Source: Bacteroidales bacterium (GTDB lineage: Bacteria; Bacteroidota; Bacteroidia; Bacteroidales; VadinHA17). Taken from it: a stretch of DNA of 64,000 bases. The position numbers and the translations under genes were made by a program. The notes beneath the pieces are model-generated. The model saw nothing but the letters and a program-made list of their open reading frames with translations. It was not told where the DNA came from and made no database searches. The stretch is taken from NCBI GenBank assembly GCA_025454815.1, contig JALONR010000005.1:21660-85659 (forward strand), in the 5' to 3' direction. Positions 16,709-25,869 of this stretch are shown piece after piece. The number at the start of each line of letters is the position of its first letter. Position 1 is the stretch's first letter.

Positions 16709-17674
16709 CTACAAACCGGGCAACTTTATTATGTGGATCACCCTTCTTTTTTCAACATTTCCGAAACTTAACCCTGCCCCGGCCCTGATGATTGCCGTTC
16801 CCCCGAATGAGGAGTCTCCCCCTGCCAGGATGTAATTATATGATAATGTGATCTTTATTGAAGACATTTCCCACCCCGCAGAGACACCTGCAGAGGTAAA
16901 ACCGCCATTTACATGCCAGAGTGACAGGGCGCCGGAAAGTTCCCTCCATGATACTTCACTGCCTAAATAAACAGTGAACCGGTCTCCCTGTACAAGCATG
17001 GCCGCTGATGGGATGAAGGAAATCTCCTTTTCACGCGGACTTAAAGCCACACCTCCGGTAAACGTATAGAGACGGTTTATCCTGTTGTGATCAAGGTCAT
17101 CATCGCTGAGCGAAGGCCTGGTGAGGTGCATCACGGATACCCCTCCGTACCAGGGGCCTGATGAGACAGTAAAGCCAGTGCCAAGATCGAATCGTATCAA
17201 CGGAGCCGGACTGATATATTCTGTTCCTCCTCCGGTGATTCCCCTGAATGGATCAATGTCATCCGGCAGGATGACAGAACCGGTTCTTATGCCTCGTGTT
17301 ATAACCGAGGCAGTAAGACCAGCTGTGACATAAACATCTCTTCCTGCCCTGAAATGATATGCATAAGAAGCGCCTCCCCTCAGATCATTCATGATATCAC
17401 CCAGCATGTCATCCGTTACCCATACACCTGCTCCTCCGTGCAGTGAACTGAAGTAAGCGTCATATGACGCATGGAAAGATCTGAGGCCGAATCCGTTGCC
17501 GGGGAAAAATGAAAAAGCGGAAATGTTCAGGGAGGGGGCACCGCCTGCACCTGTAAAACCCGGATTGTACATCATCTGCATACCGGATACGGACCCGTAC
17601 CAGGAGTCCTGGCCGCTGAGCGAAGTAATCCCTAAAAGAAGTGCGCCTATGAGAGTCCTGTACCTGAGTTTCAT
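16709..17674 (-). CDS. PorP/SprF family type IX secretion outer membrane protein
   Basis: 321 aa from the ATG at 17674 (another ATG at 17683). A signal peptide ends near LSGQ. The segment MQMMYNPGFTGAGG close to the mature N-terminus is typical of PorP/SprF proteins, and the remainder is alternating beta-barrel sequence (SASYAYHFRAGRDVYVTAG-like strands). Members anchor T9SS or adhesin components in the outer membrane. It is transcribed toward gldJ with a 74-bp gap and is divergent from porU. Confidence 0.85.
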   Translation of the reverse strand: MKLRYRTLIGALLLGITSLSGQDSWYGSVSGMQMMYNPGFTGAGGAPSLNISAFSFFPGNGFGLRSFHASYDAYFSSLHGGAGVWVTDDMLGDIMNDLRGGASYAYHFRAGRDVYVTAGLTASVITRGIRTGSVILPDDIDPFRGITGGGTEYISPAPLIRFDLGTGFTVSSGPWYGGVSVMHLTRPSLSDDDLDHNRINRLYTFTGGVALSPREKEISFIPSAAMLVQGDRFTVYLGSEVSWRELSGALSLWHVNGGFTSAGVSAGWEMSSIKITLSYNYILAGGDSSFGGTAIIRAGAGLSFGNVEKRRVIHIIKLPGL

Positions 17675-17763
17675 GATTGCCATCCGAAATAGTCAACGCT
17701 GCCCTGACATCATTATTTTATGCCATGCAGCCTCTATACGGGAGCAAAGATAAGTGACTTGAT

Positions 17764-17771
17764 TATCTTTG
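17764..17771 (+). promoter_or_regulatory. Putative -7 element immediately before porU
   Basis: TATCTTTG matches TAnnTTTG but ends only 2-11 bases before three in-frame ATGs (17774, 17777, 17783). If it is used, the transcript would be leaderless or nearly so. No -33 element at the right spacing was seen. Confidence 0.3.
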
Positions 17772-17782
17772 CGATGATGGGA

Positions 17783-20700
17783 ATGAAAAGTCTTGCATCG
17801 GGTCTTATGGTACTGCTCACCTCGGTGACTGCCGTGTCGCAGGACTATGCAGGCACATCAGTGCTGGGGAGCGGCAGGTGGACAAAGTTTGCGGTAACGG
17901 AAGAAGGGGTCTACAGGATTGACTATTCCCGCATACGCGAAATGGGGTTCCCGGATCCCTCATCGGTGGTACTGTATGGCAATAACACCGGCCAGCTCTC
18001 ATTCCAGAACGACGGAAGCGCACCGGATGATCTCAGGACGATTGCCGTTATGACCGAAAAGGGGAGTGACGGTGTTTTCAATGAGGGCGACTACCTTCTC
18101 TTCTATGCCGAAGGAACCCACCGGTGGATCCCTGACACGGATTCAGGGGAGTTCAGGTTCCTGAGGCATCACTACTCGGATACTGCATGGTATTTCATGA
18201 CATCACGGGCGGGAGGAGCGCCAACAATTGAACAGGAAACACCACCGGCAGCCTCACCCACATTGTTCTCCTCCGCCACGGATCTCTTCATAAGGCATGA
18301 ACGCGAGGATGTCAACCTGATCAGATCAGGCAGGGAGTGGTACCAGCAGGTGGTACCGGGAATCCAGAACCTCGTAGGATTGGGCCTTACCGACATTTTA
18401 ACCACGGAGAGGATAAAACTCACTGTAAGGGTTCTTGCCCGCTCTGACACACAGACATCGTTCTCCCTCAGGCAGGGGAGTGACGCTGTCAGGACCATAA
18501 CACTTGCCCCGGTGACCACGACCGATCTCAACGGTCTCTTCGCGGAATCGGCAACAATAACAGATTCTGTATTCCCCTCATCGGGTTCACCCTCGTTCAG
18601 CCTCACCTTCTCATCCGGTGGTAACATGGCAGCAACAGGCTACATTGACTATGCAGACTTCAGGGCAAGAGCCTCCCTGGTCTGGAGGGGGAGCCAGCTC
18701 ACCATCAGGGACAGCCGTTCGGTGGGTCATGCAGCCATCACCAGGTTCACCGTTGAGGGATCACCTTCACTCATGGTCTGGGACGTTTCCGATCCTTTTG
18801 CCCCTCTGGCATTGCAGGCGTCAGCATCTGGCAATAACACAGTTTTCACGGCAGCAACTGACAGCCTGAGAAAATTCGTGGTTTTCAGTACTGCAAGCCT
18901 GAAAAAGCCCGCAAGGAGCACTGCGGTACCCAACCAGGACCTGCATGGCATTGCTCCTGCTGAAATGATCATAGTAACACACCCGCTGTTCAGGAATTAC
19001 GCAGAGCAACTTGCCGGTCTGCATCTTGATGATGACGGCATGGAGTCGGTACTGGTTACCCCGGAACAGATCTACAATGAGTTTTCAGGAGGAATACCCG
19101 ATGCCGTGGCAATCAGGAATTTCCTCAGGATGATACGCCACTGGGGCAATGAAACCGGGTCACCGGTCAGGTACCTGCTGCTTTTCGGAGATGGCTCGTA
19201 TGAGAACAAGACCCAGCCCCCGGGGAACAGCTCCTTCATCCCGACATGGCAGTCAGTAAACTCCACGGTAGGTGTACTCTCCTTCACCTCGGACGATTTC
19301 TACGGACTTCTTGATGACGGCGAAGGGGAAGCCGACGGGTTCCTTGATCTCGGAATAGGCAGGCTGCCCGCCTATGATACCACATCAGCCGGAATCATGG
19401 TAAGAAAGATCGCCTCTTATATCTCCGGCCGGAACCAGGGCTCCTGGCGGAATACAATCTGCCTGGTGGCAGACGATGAAGACTCCAACCTGCATATGTT
19501 CGATGCCGAGGGGCTGGCAGAATCAGCCTCTGCCTCCGTGCCTGCGCTGACAGTTGAAAAGATTTACCTGGATGCCTTCCGCCAGGTGACCACGGTAACA
19601 GGTGACTCCTACCCTGATGCATCCAGGGCTGTTGATGACAGGATGGCGGCCGGTTGCCTGATAATGAATTATGTGGGTCATGGAAACGAATCAGGACTGG
19701 CTCATGAAAGAGTCATCAGGACTGACAACATCAACTCCTGGAAAAACAGCATGATGCTTCCTCTTTTCATAACGGCCACCTGCGAGTTTTCACGGTTTGA
19801 CGATGTTGATATAAACCGCTCCCAGGGAACCATAGCCCCTAAGACATCTGCCGGTGAGATGGTCCTGCTTAATCCTGACGGTGGCGGCATCGCTCTTATG
19901 AGCACTACCAGGGTGGTATATTCGGCTCCCAACTACACCCTCAACCGCGGGATTTATGACTTCGCCTTTCGCAGTGCACCTGACGGAAGATCCATGAGGC
20001 TGGGAGACATCATAAGACAGGCAAAGGTAAGCTCAGGAACAGGAATGAACAAAAGGAACTTCCTCCTCCTGGGTGATCCCGCGCTCAGGCTCGCATGGCC
20101 GGTTGACGGGAAAGTAGTGACTGACAGCATAAACGGCATTCACATCTCATTGCCCACAGACACTCTTAAGGCCCTGTCACTTGTGACCATCAGCGGCCAC
20201 CTTGAGGATAGCAGCGGAAACCTTAAGTCAGGATTCAACGGTACAGTAGAGGCAACCGTGTCAGACAAACCCGGAGTTATAAGCACTCTGGCCAATGACG
20301 GAGGTTCATCCATGTCCTTTCCCGTAAACGGCAATGTGCTCTTCAGGGGAACAACATCAGTCGCGGGCGGCAGATTCAGCTTTTCATTCATCGTGCCGCT
20401 TGACATTAACTACAGCTACGGCCCGGGCTCAGTCAGGTACTATGCTTACGACGGCAATACTGACCTGAACGGAAGCTTCGGGGGAATAACTGTAGGTGGC
20501 TTCTCGGAGGCAGCCATGGATGACACCGGGGGGCCGGTGATAAGGCTCTTCATGAATGATACCCTTTTCAACGAGGGAGGGGTCACTGACACCTCTCCAA
20601 TCCTGCTGGCGCTGATCAGTGACAGGTCAGGTATCAACGCAACCGGAACTGGTATCGGGCATGACATAATAGCCTGGCTTGACGATGACATTCGCGGAGC

Positions 20701-21181
20701 GGTGACGCTTAACAGCCTTTTCAGGGCTGACATAGGGGTACACACGTCAGGAAGCCTGGCATATCCCCTGCTGGTGACGGAGAAGGGTGAACATACCATA
20801 TCGCTGCGTGCGTGGGATAACCTGAACAATCCATCCGTGGCCACACTGAGATTTGTGGTTGAAACATCAGGCACCTTCAGGCTATCTGAACTGCTTGCTT
20901 TCCCCAACCCGGTGACCGATGGCACAAAATTTACCGCAGGCCATAACAGGCCCGGCACTGAGATAGAGGTAACCATTACAATATTCAGCTCTGACGGACG
21001 CCCGGTGAGGGTGCTCAGGGAAAAGAGCTACAGTGCAGGATATGCCCTGCCTGACATCCCGTGGGACGGATGTGACAGTAACGGCGGAAGAGTGGCAAGA
21101 GGACTCTATCTGTGGCGTGCAGAAGCAGTTACCACGGAAGGGGAGAAAACATCAGCCACAGGACGTTTCATCATTTTGTAA
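17783..21181 (+). CDS. porU: T9SS C-terminal signal peptidase PorU
   Basis: About 1132 aa. The N-terminus (MKSLASGLMVLLTSVTAVSQ) is a signal peptide; ATGs at 17774 and 17777 are equally possible starts. A gingipain-like C25 peptidase domain carries the catalytic His in NYVGHGNE (around residue 633) and the catalytic Cys in ITATCEFSRFD (around 669). The C-terminus (FPNPVTDG, VLREKSYSAG, LYLWRAEA) is a FlgD/CTD-like immunoglobulin domain. PorU removes the CTD signal from T9SS cargo at the cell surface and attaches A-LPS, working with PorV, which is the next gene. Confidence 0.93.
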   Translation: MKSLASGLMVLLTSVTAVSQDYAGTSVLGSGRWTKFAVTEEGVYRIDYSRIREMGFPDPSSVVLYGNNTGQLSFQNDGSAPDDLRTIAVMTEKGSDGVFNEGDYLLFYAEGTHRWIPDTDSGEFRFLRHHYSDTAWYFMTSRAGGAPTIEQETPPAASPTLFSSATDLFIRHEREDVNLIRSGREWYQQVVPGIQNLVGLGLTDILTTERIKLTVRVLARSDTQTSFSLRQGSDAVRTITLAPVTTTDLNGLFAESATITDSVFPSSGSPSFSLTFSSGGNMAATGYIDYADFRARASLVWRGSQLTIRDSRSVGHAAITRFTVEGSPSLMVWDVSDPFAPLALQASASGNNTVFTAATDSLRKFVVFSTASLKKPARSTAVPNQDLHGIAPAEMIIVTHPLFRNYAEQLAGLHLDDDGMESVLVTPEQIYNEFSGGIPDAVAIRNFLRMIRHWGNETGSPVRYLLLFGDGSYENKTQPPGNSSFIPTWQSVNSTVGVLSFTSDDFYGLLDDGEGEADGFLDLGIGRLPAYDTTSAGIMVRKIASYISGRNQGSWRNTICLVADDEDSNLHMFDAEGLAESASASVPALTVEKIYLDAFRQVTTVTGDSYPDASRAVDDRMAAGCLIMNYVGHGNESGLAHERVIRTDNINSWKNSMMLPLFITATCEFSRFDDVDINRSQGTIAPKTSAGEMVLLNPDGGGIALMSTTRVVYSAPNYTLNRGIYDFAFRSAPDGRSMRLGDIIRQAKVSSGTGMNKRNFLLLGDPALRLAWPVDGKVVTDSINGIHISLPTDTLKALSLVTISGHLEDSSGNLKSGFNGTVEATVSDKPGVISTLANDGGSSMSFPVNGNVLFRGTTSVAGGRFSFSFIVPLDINYSYGPGSVRYYAYDGNTDLNGSFGGITVGGFSEAAMDDTGGPVIRLFMNDTLFNEGGVTDTSPILLALISDRSGINATGTGIGHDIIAWLDDDIRGAVTLNSLFRADIGVHTSGSLAYPLLVTEKGEHTISLRAWDNLNNPSVATLRFVVETSGTFRLSELLAFPNPVTDGTKFTAGHNRPGTEIEVTITIFSSDGRPVRVLREKSYSAGYALPDIPWDGCDSNGGRVARGLYLWRAEAVTTEGEKTSATGRFIIL

Positions 21182-21202
21182 TCCAACACAATAAGTCGCC
21201 CT

Positions 21203-21221
21203 TATTTTTGTTTTATATTTG
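21203..21221 (+). promoter_or_regulatory. Two overlapping-range -7 elements before porV
   Basis: TATTTTTG (21203-21210) and TATATTTG (21214-21221) both match TAnnTTTG and lie between the porU stop and the porV ATG at 21246. They suggest porV can be transcribed independently of porU. Confidence 0.45.
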
Positions 21222-21245
21222 CACAAATTCTGAATCAGAACAAAC

Positions 21246-22409
21246 ATGAAAAACAAGGCGCTGACTGTTAGCATTATACTTCTTTTTTTAGTTTTTGTTT
21301 CACCGGTACGGGCACAGGTTGAAGATCCCTATAACGTCATCCAGACCGTGGTGCCGTTCCTCACAATCGCGCCTGACTCCCGGTCAGGAGCCCTGGGTGA
21401 TGCGGGCGTTGCCACCTCACCCGATCTCTACAGCATGCACTGGAACCCCGCAAAATATGCCTTCATCGACGGAAATGGCGGCTTCGGGATGTCTTATTCC
21501 CCCTGGCTCCGGGCATTGGTTCCCGATATTAATCTTGCATATCTTACCGGTTACTACAGGCTTGACAGCAGGCAGGTGCTTGCAGCAAGCCTGATGTACT
21601 CATCACTTGGAGAGATACAGTTCACGGATGACTATGGCAACTATCAGCGCGATTATAACCCCAATGAATTCTCTGTGGATGTGGCATACTCACGACTCTT
21701 CTCGGAGAACTGGTCAGGGGGCGTGGCAATGAGGTTTATCTATTCAAACATCACCGGCGGAATGACAGTGGGAACAACGGAAACAAAGGCAGGGATAGCC
21801 TTTGCCGCTGACGCATCGGCTTATTACACAACCGAACTGAAACTAGGAAACCGGGACGGGAACATCTCCGCAGGGGTAAACTTTTCGAACATAGGCTCAA
21901 AGATGAGCTACACAACCGATGTCGATCCCGACTTCATTCCCATGAATATGAGGCTCGGAACCACGTTCATGGTGAACCTTGACAGGTACAATGCACTCGG
22001 TATCTCTCTTGATGTAAACAAGCTTCTGGTACCAACGCCTCCTGTTTATGATGAAGACAGGAACATCATCGACGGAAAGGATCCCAACGTATCTGTGCCG
22101 GTGGCAATATTCCAGTCGTTCTATGATGCCCCCGGCGGCTTCAGTGAGGAGATGAAGGAATTCACCCAGTCCATTGGCTTGGAATACTGGTACAACCAGC
22201 AGTTTGCCCTCAGGGCAGGATACTTCAATGAGGCCGAGAGCAAGGGTAATAAAAAGTATTTCACCGTGGGAGCAGGATTCAGACTGAGTGTCTTCTCCCT
22301 TGACTTCTCATACCTCGTTCCGGTGACACAGAATAACCCGCTGGCACGGACACTCAGATTCTCGCTCGGATTCGAGTTCGATTCACTGCGCAACCTGAGC
22401 CAGAAGTAA
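21246..22409 (+). CDS. porV: T9SS outer membrane protein PorV (LptO)
   Basis: 387 aa. After a signal peptide, the mature protein begins QVEDPYNVIQTVVPFLTIAP and contains DSRSGALGDAGVATSPD and YSMHWNPAKYAF, which are hallmark PorV sequences. A 14-strand FadL-like barrel follows, ending RFSLGFEFDSL. PorV shuttles CTD cargo from the translocon to PorU on the surface. It directly follows porU, in the gldJ-porU-porV neighbourhood known from Flavobacterium, and precedes ispF by 8 bases. Confidence 0.95.
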   Translation: MKNKALTVSIILLFLVFVSPVRAQVEDPYNVIQTVVPFLTIAPDSRSGALGDAGVATSPDLYSMHWNPAKYAFIDGNGGFGMSYSPWLRALVPDINLAYLTGYYRLDSRQVLAASLMYSSLGEIQFTDDYGNYQRDYNPNEFSVDVAYSRLFSENWSGGVAMRFIYSNITGGMTVGTTETKAGIAFAADASAYYTTELKLGNRDGNISAGVNFSNIGSKMSYTTDVDPDFIPMNMRLGTTFMVNLDRYNALGISLDVNKLLVPTPPVYDEDRNIIDGKDPNVSVPVAIFQSFYDAPGGFSEEMKEFTQSIGLEYWYNQQFALRAGYFNEAESKGNKKYFTVGAGFRLSVFSLDFSYLVPVTQNNPLARTLRFSLGFEFDSLRNLSQK

Positions 22410-22417
22410 TTTCCATA

Positions 22418-22918
22418 ATGACACTGCACCAGAGAATAGGACAGGGCATCGACTTTCACCGCCTGGAGGAGGGTCGTGAGCTGTGGCTCGGTGGCGTACG
22501 GATCAATTCGTCCAGGGGATGCGTGGCACACTCTGACGGCGATGTGCTTATACATGCCATCTGCGACGCACTGCTTGGTGCGGCAGGACTTAATGACATA
22601 GGTTATCATTTCCCCGACACCTCTCCGGAATTTAAAGGGATTGACAGCAAAATACTGCTGAAACGGGTGGTGGAGCTGATCACACGAGCAGGTTACAGGA
22701 TAGTGAATATTGACAGCACAGTCTGCCTGGAGTTGCCAAAGCTTGCACCATACATCACTGCCATGCGCACCACTCTGGCTTCCATAACCAACATCTCACC
22801 GGATGCGGTCTCAGTCAAGGCAACAACCACCGAAAAGATGGGGTTCACCGGCCGCGGTGAGGGAATCGTTGCCATGGCTGTCTGCCTGCTCTCTGACCTG
22901 ATCCCGGATAATATCTGA
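22418..22918 (+). CDS. ispF: 2-C-methyl-D-erythritol 2,4-cyclodiphosphate synthase
   Basis: 166 aa, full length. The metal-binding GIDFHRL, the AHSDGDVLIHAICDALLGA block and the C-terminal TTTEKMGFTGRGEGI signature are all present. It catalyses the cyclisation step of the MEP isoprenoid pathway. It is 8 bases after porV and so likely co-transcribed with it. Isoprenoids from this pathway would feed quinones, undecaprenyl carriers and the carotenoid-like operon at the left end of the window. Confidence 0.96.
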   Translation: MTLHQRIGQGIDFHRLEEGRELWLGGVRINSSRGCVAHSDGDVLIHAICDALLGAAGLNDIGYHFPDTSPEFKGIDSKILLKRVVELITRAGYRIVNIDSTVCLELPKLAPYITAMRTTLASITNISPDAVSVKATTTEKMGFTGRGEGIVAMAVCLLSDLIPDNI

Positions 22919-22964
22919 TTTGCGATGTGCGACTTGCGATTGAATAAACCGGCAATCGCAAATC
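22917..22964. repeat. Palindromic intergenic repeat at the ispF/hutU convergence
   Basis: GATTTGCGAT (22917-22926) and ATCGCAAATC (22955-22964) are perfect inverted 10-mers enclosing further TGCGA iterations. The element fills the whole gap between the convergent ispF and hutU genes and probably acts as a bidirectional terminator. The ATCGCAAATC word recurs at 52469 at another convergent junction. Confidence 0.5.
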
Positions 22965-24980
22965 TCAATTCTTTTGCCTGAAAATCTCCTCTATGAGATT
23001 GTCGTCTGTCTGCTCGGGCATGGTGACAACAAGCCCGGGTGTCCGTTCCATCTCTCTTGTAATTGCTGCGATGGCCCCGCTGTTTCTTGCCCAGCTGCGG
23101 CGCGCGATGCCGTTGTTGACATCCCACAGGAGCATTGACCTGATTCGCCGCGCCGTGTCGGCACTGCCGTCAAGTACCATGCCGAACCCTCCGTTGATAA
23201 CTTCACCCCAGCCAACACCACCACCGTTGTGAAGCGAGACCCAGGTTGCACCGCGGAAGGCGTCGCCGATAACATTCTGAACCGCCATATCAGCAGTGAA
23301 ACGGGACCCGTCATAGATATTTGATGTCTCACGGAACGGCGAATCTGTGCCTGATACATCATGATGATCACGTCCGATTACTATCGGGCCTGATATATGT
23401 CCAGCGGCGATGGCTTCGTTGAAGGCACCGGCGATCTTCATCCTGCCTGCTGCATCGGCATAAAGAATGCGTGCCTGTGATCCGACCACCAGCCTGTTTC
23501 GCCCTGCTTCATGAATCCAGTGAATATTGTCTGACATCTGCTGGCGGATATCTTCGGGTGACTCCTTCATAAGGCGCTCAAGGGTGGCAGCTGCAATGGC
23601 GTCACTCTTCTCAAGGTCAGCCGGGTTGCCCGAGCAGCACACCCAGCGGAAAGGACCGAAACCGTAATCAAAGCAGATTGGCCCCATAATATCTTCAACG
23701 TAAGATGGATACCTAAATCCTCCCCTGCCGTTGCCGATGTCAGCACCGGCACGTGAAGACTCGAGCAGAAATGCATTGCCATAATCGAAGAAGTAGGTTC
23801 CGTGGGCGGTATGGCGGTTGATCGCCTGAACCTGCCTACGCAGTGATGCCTGTACGAGCCCGCGGAATTTCTCGGGATCCTCAGCCATAAGAGTGTTTGC
23901 CTCATCAAAGGTGATCCCTGAAGGATAATATCCCCCTGACCAGGGATTATGCAGCGAGGTCTGGTCTGATCCCAGGTCAGCCCACAGACCCTCATCGGCA
24001 AACCTCTCCCAGAGGTCCACGATGTTGCCGTGGTATGCCAGTGAAACAATCTCACCGTCAGCACAAGCCCTGCGTACACGTGACACCAGTGAAGCAAGGT
24101 CTCCGTGCACCTCATCAACCCATCCCTGCGAGTGCCGGGTGTTTATCGCCTTCGGGTTAACCTCAGCTGTCACAGAAACCACCCCGGCGATATTCGCTGC
24201 CTTGGGCTGAGCCCCTGACATGCCTCCCAGTCCTGATGAGATGAATAGCCTGCTTTTGCGCTCCGCCGGAGCCACCGGGGCTGCCCTCCGTGTGGCATTC
24301 AGAAGGGTGATGGTGGTACCGTGAACGATCCCCTGCGGACCTATATACATATATGAACCTGCAGTCATCTGGCCATACTGGGACACGCCCATGGCGTTGA
24401 ACCGCTCCCAGTCATCCTGCGAGGAGTAGTTCGGGATGACCATCCCGTTTGTCACCACCACTCTCGGCGCCTCCCTGTGTGACGGGAAGAGACCCAGCGG
24501 GTGTCCCGAGTAAACAACCAGTGTCTGCTCGTCAGTCATCTCCGAGAGATATTTCATCGTAAGCCTGTACTGTGCCCAGTTCTGAAATACTGCCCCGTTG
24601 CCACCGTAGGTAATCAGCTCATGGGGATGCTGGGCCACCGAGGGGTCAAGGTTGTTGGTGATCATCAGCATGATGGCGGCAGCCTGGACAGACCTGTGAG
24701 GGTATTCCTCAATGGGACGGGCCTTCATCTCATAGTCAGGCCTGTAACGGTACATGTATATGCGTCCCCTTTCACGAAGTTCGGCGGCAAACTCCGTTGC
24801 CAGCACACCATGCAATGATGCCGGGAAATACCTCAGTGCATTGCGGAGGGCAAGCTTTTTCTCCTCAGTGGATAGCAGGTCACGGCGGCGGGGTGCGTGA
24901 TTAACCGAAGAATCCCATCTCTTCGGCTCCGGCAGGTAAGCGGGAATGCCTTCCCTGACCTGTGATTTGAAATCATTCAT
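22965..24980 (-). CDS. hutU: Urocanate hydratase, long form
   Basis: 671 aa, longer than the roughly 555-aa form of many Proteobacteria and close to the longer eukaryote-like type. Recognisable blocks include TYGGNGAVFQNWAQY, TAGSYMYIGPQGIVHGT, SGLGGMSGAQPKA, the NAD-binding region and FRWVCCSGNPAD with paired cysteines near the active site. It converts urocanate to imidazolonepropionate in histidine degradation. No hutH, hutI or ftcD is adjacent, so the pathway is dispersed in this genome. It is convergent with ispF. Confidence 0.95.
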   Translation of the reverse strand: MNDFKSQVREGIPAYLPEPKRWDSSVNHAPRRRDLLSTEEKKLALRNALRYFPASLHGVLATEFAAELRERGRIYMYRYRPDYEMKARPIEEYPHRSVQAAAIMLMITNNLDPSVAQHPHELITYGGNGAVFQNWAQYRLTMKYLSEMTDEQTLVVYSGHPLGLFPSHREAPRVVVTNGMVIPNYSSQDDWERFNAMGVSQYGQMTAGSYMYIGPQGIVHGTTITLLNATRRAAPVAPAERKSRLFISSGLGGMSGAQPKAANIAGVVSVTAEVNPKAINTRHSQGWVDEVHGDLASLVSRVRRACADGEIVSLAYHGNIVDLWERFADEGLWADLGSDQTSLHNPWSGGYYPSGITFDEANTLMAEDPEKFRGLVQASLRRQVQAINRHTAHGTYFFDYGNAFLLESSRAGADIGNGRGGFRYPSYVEDIMGPICFDYGFGPFRWVCCSGNPADLEKSDAIAAATLERLMKESPEDIRQQMSDNIHWIHEAGRNRLVVGSQARILYADAAGRMKIAGAFNEAIAAGHISGPIVIGRDHHDVSGTDSPFRETSNIYDGSRFTADMAVQNVIGDAFRGATWVSLHNGGGVGWGEVINGGFGMVLDGSADTARRIRSMLLWDVNNGIARRSWARNSGAIAAITREMERTPGLVVTMPEQTDDNLIEEIFRQKN

Positions 24981-25022
24981 GATATTCGATAAAATTCAGC
25001 TTTGTAAAGATAAGAAAACGCG

Positions 25023-25048
25023 GAGAGACGCCGACTGAGGCGCCTCTC
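25023..25048 (-). terminator. Hairpin terminator after the zinc-ribbon gene
   Basis: GAGAGACGCC and GGCGCCTCTC form a 10-bp stem with one mismatch and a six-base loop. On the minus strand it is followed by CGCGTTTTC. It lies about 55 bases after the zinc-ribbon gene stop and before hutU. Confidence 0.55.
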
Positions 25049-25104
25049 TATATATCAATTACCTGGTTATCCTTTTGCTGCTGAACCGATCTGCATGCCG
25101 GCTT

Positions 25105-25869
25105 TTACTTCGCCTCGCTGACGATCTCATCGTCAACGAGTATGCGTCCGCAGTATTCACAAACGATGATCTTCTTTCTCGACCTGATGTCAAGCTGACG
25201 CTGCGGGGGGATCTGGTTAAAGCAACCACCGCATGCATCCCTCTGTACCGACACTACTGCCAGGCCGTTCCGTGCATTGGAACGGATACGCTTGTATGCT
25301 GTGAGAAGTCTCTCCTCGATCCTTGTCTGAAGCTCGGTTGATTTGTCAGCGAGTTGCTCTTCCTCCTTCTGGGTATCACGCGTGATATCCTCCAGTTCCG
25401 ACTTCTTGCCTTCCAGGTCATGCTTCCGTTCATCGAGTGAGTTCTGTGCTTCAGCCATCACCTCCTTTTTCTCAGCCACCTGTGCGGTAAACTCACGAAT
25501 CTTTTTGTTGCATAGTTCAATTTCAAGAGTCTGGAATTCGATCTCCTTTGAGAGTGAATCATACTCACGGTTGTTTCGCACGTTGTTCTGCTGCTCCTCG
25601 TATTTTTTTATGAGGGCCTGAGATGCGGTTATCTCATTGCTCTTGCCAACCATGGCTTTATCGAGCTCGGCAATCTCATTCTTCAGGTTTCCTATCCTCG
25701 TTTCGAGGCCTGCCACCTCATCCTCAAGGTCCTGCACTTCAAGAGGGAGCTCACCGCGGAGGGTGCGGATCTTATCTATCTCTGAATCAACGAGCTGCAG
25801 TGAATATAATGCCCTCAGTTTCTCTTCTATTGTAAGTTCAGTTTCAGCTGATTTGGTCTGTTTTGTCAT
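25105..25869 (-). CDS. Coiled-coil protein with C-terminal C4 zinc ribbon
   Basis: 254 aa. Residues 15-190 are a long, highly charged coiled coil. The C-terminal 60 residues carry CGGC and, 22 residues on, CEYC, a C4 zinc ribbon of the CT398/DUF164 (zf-RING_7) family. The family is widespread, acidic-helical and thought to act with RNA polymerase or secretion chaperones, but has no settled function in Bacteroidota. Its start overlaps the end of the Nif3-like gene by 26 bases, a pairing common in this phylum. Confidence 0.85.
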   Translation of the reverse strand: MTKQTKSAETELTIEEKLRALYSLQLVDSEIDKIRTLRGELPLEVQDLEDEVAGLETRIGNLKNEIAELDKAMVGKSNEITASQALIKKYEEQQNNVRNNREYDSLSKEIEFQTLEIELCNKKIREFTAQVAEKKEVMAEAQNSLDERKHDLEGKKSELEDITRDTQKEEEQLADKSTELQTRIEERLLTAYKRIRSNARNGLAVVSVQRDACGGCFNQIPPQRQLDIRSRKKIIVCEYCGRILVDDEIVSEAK

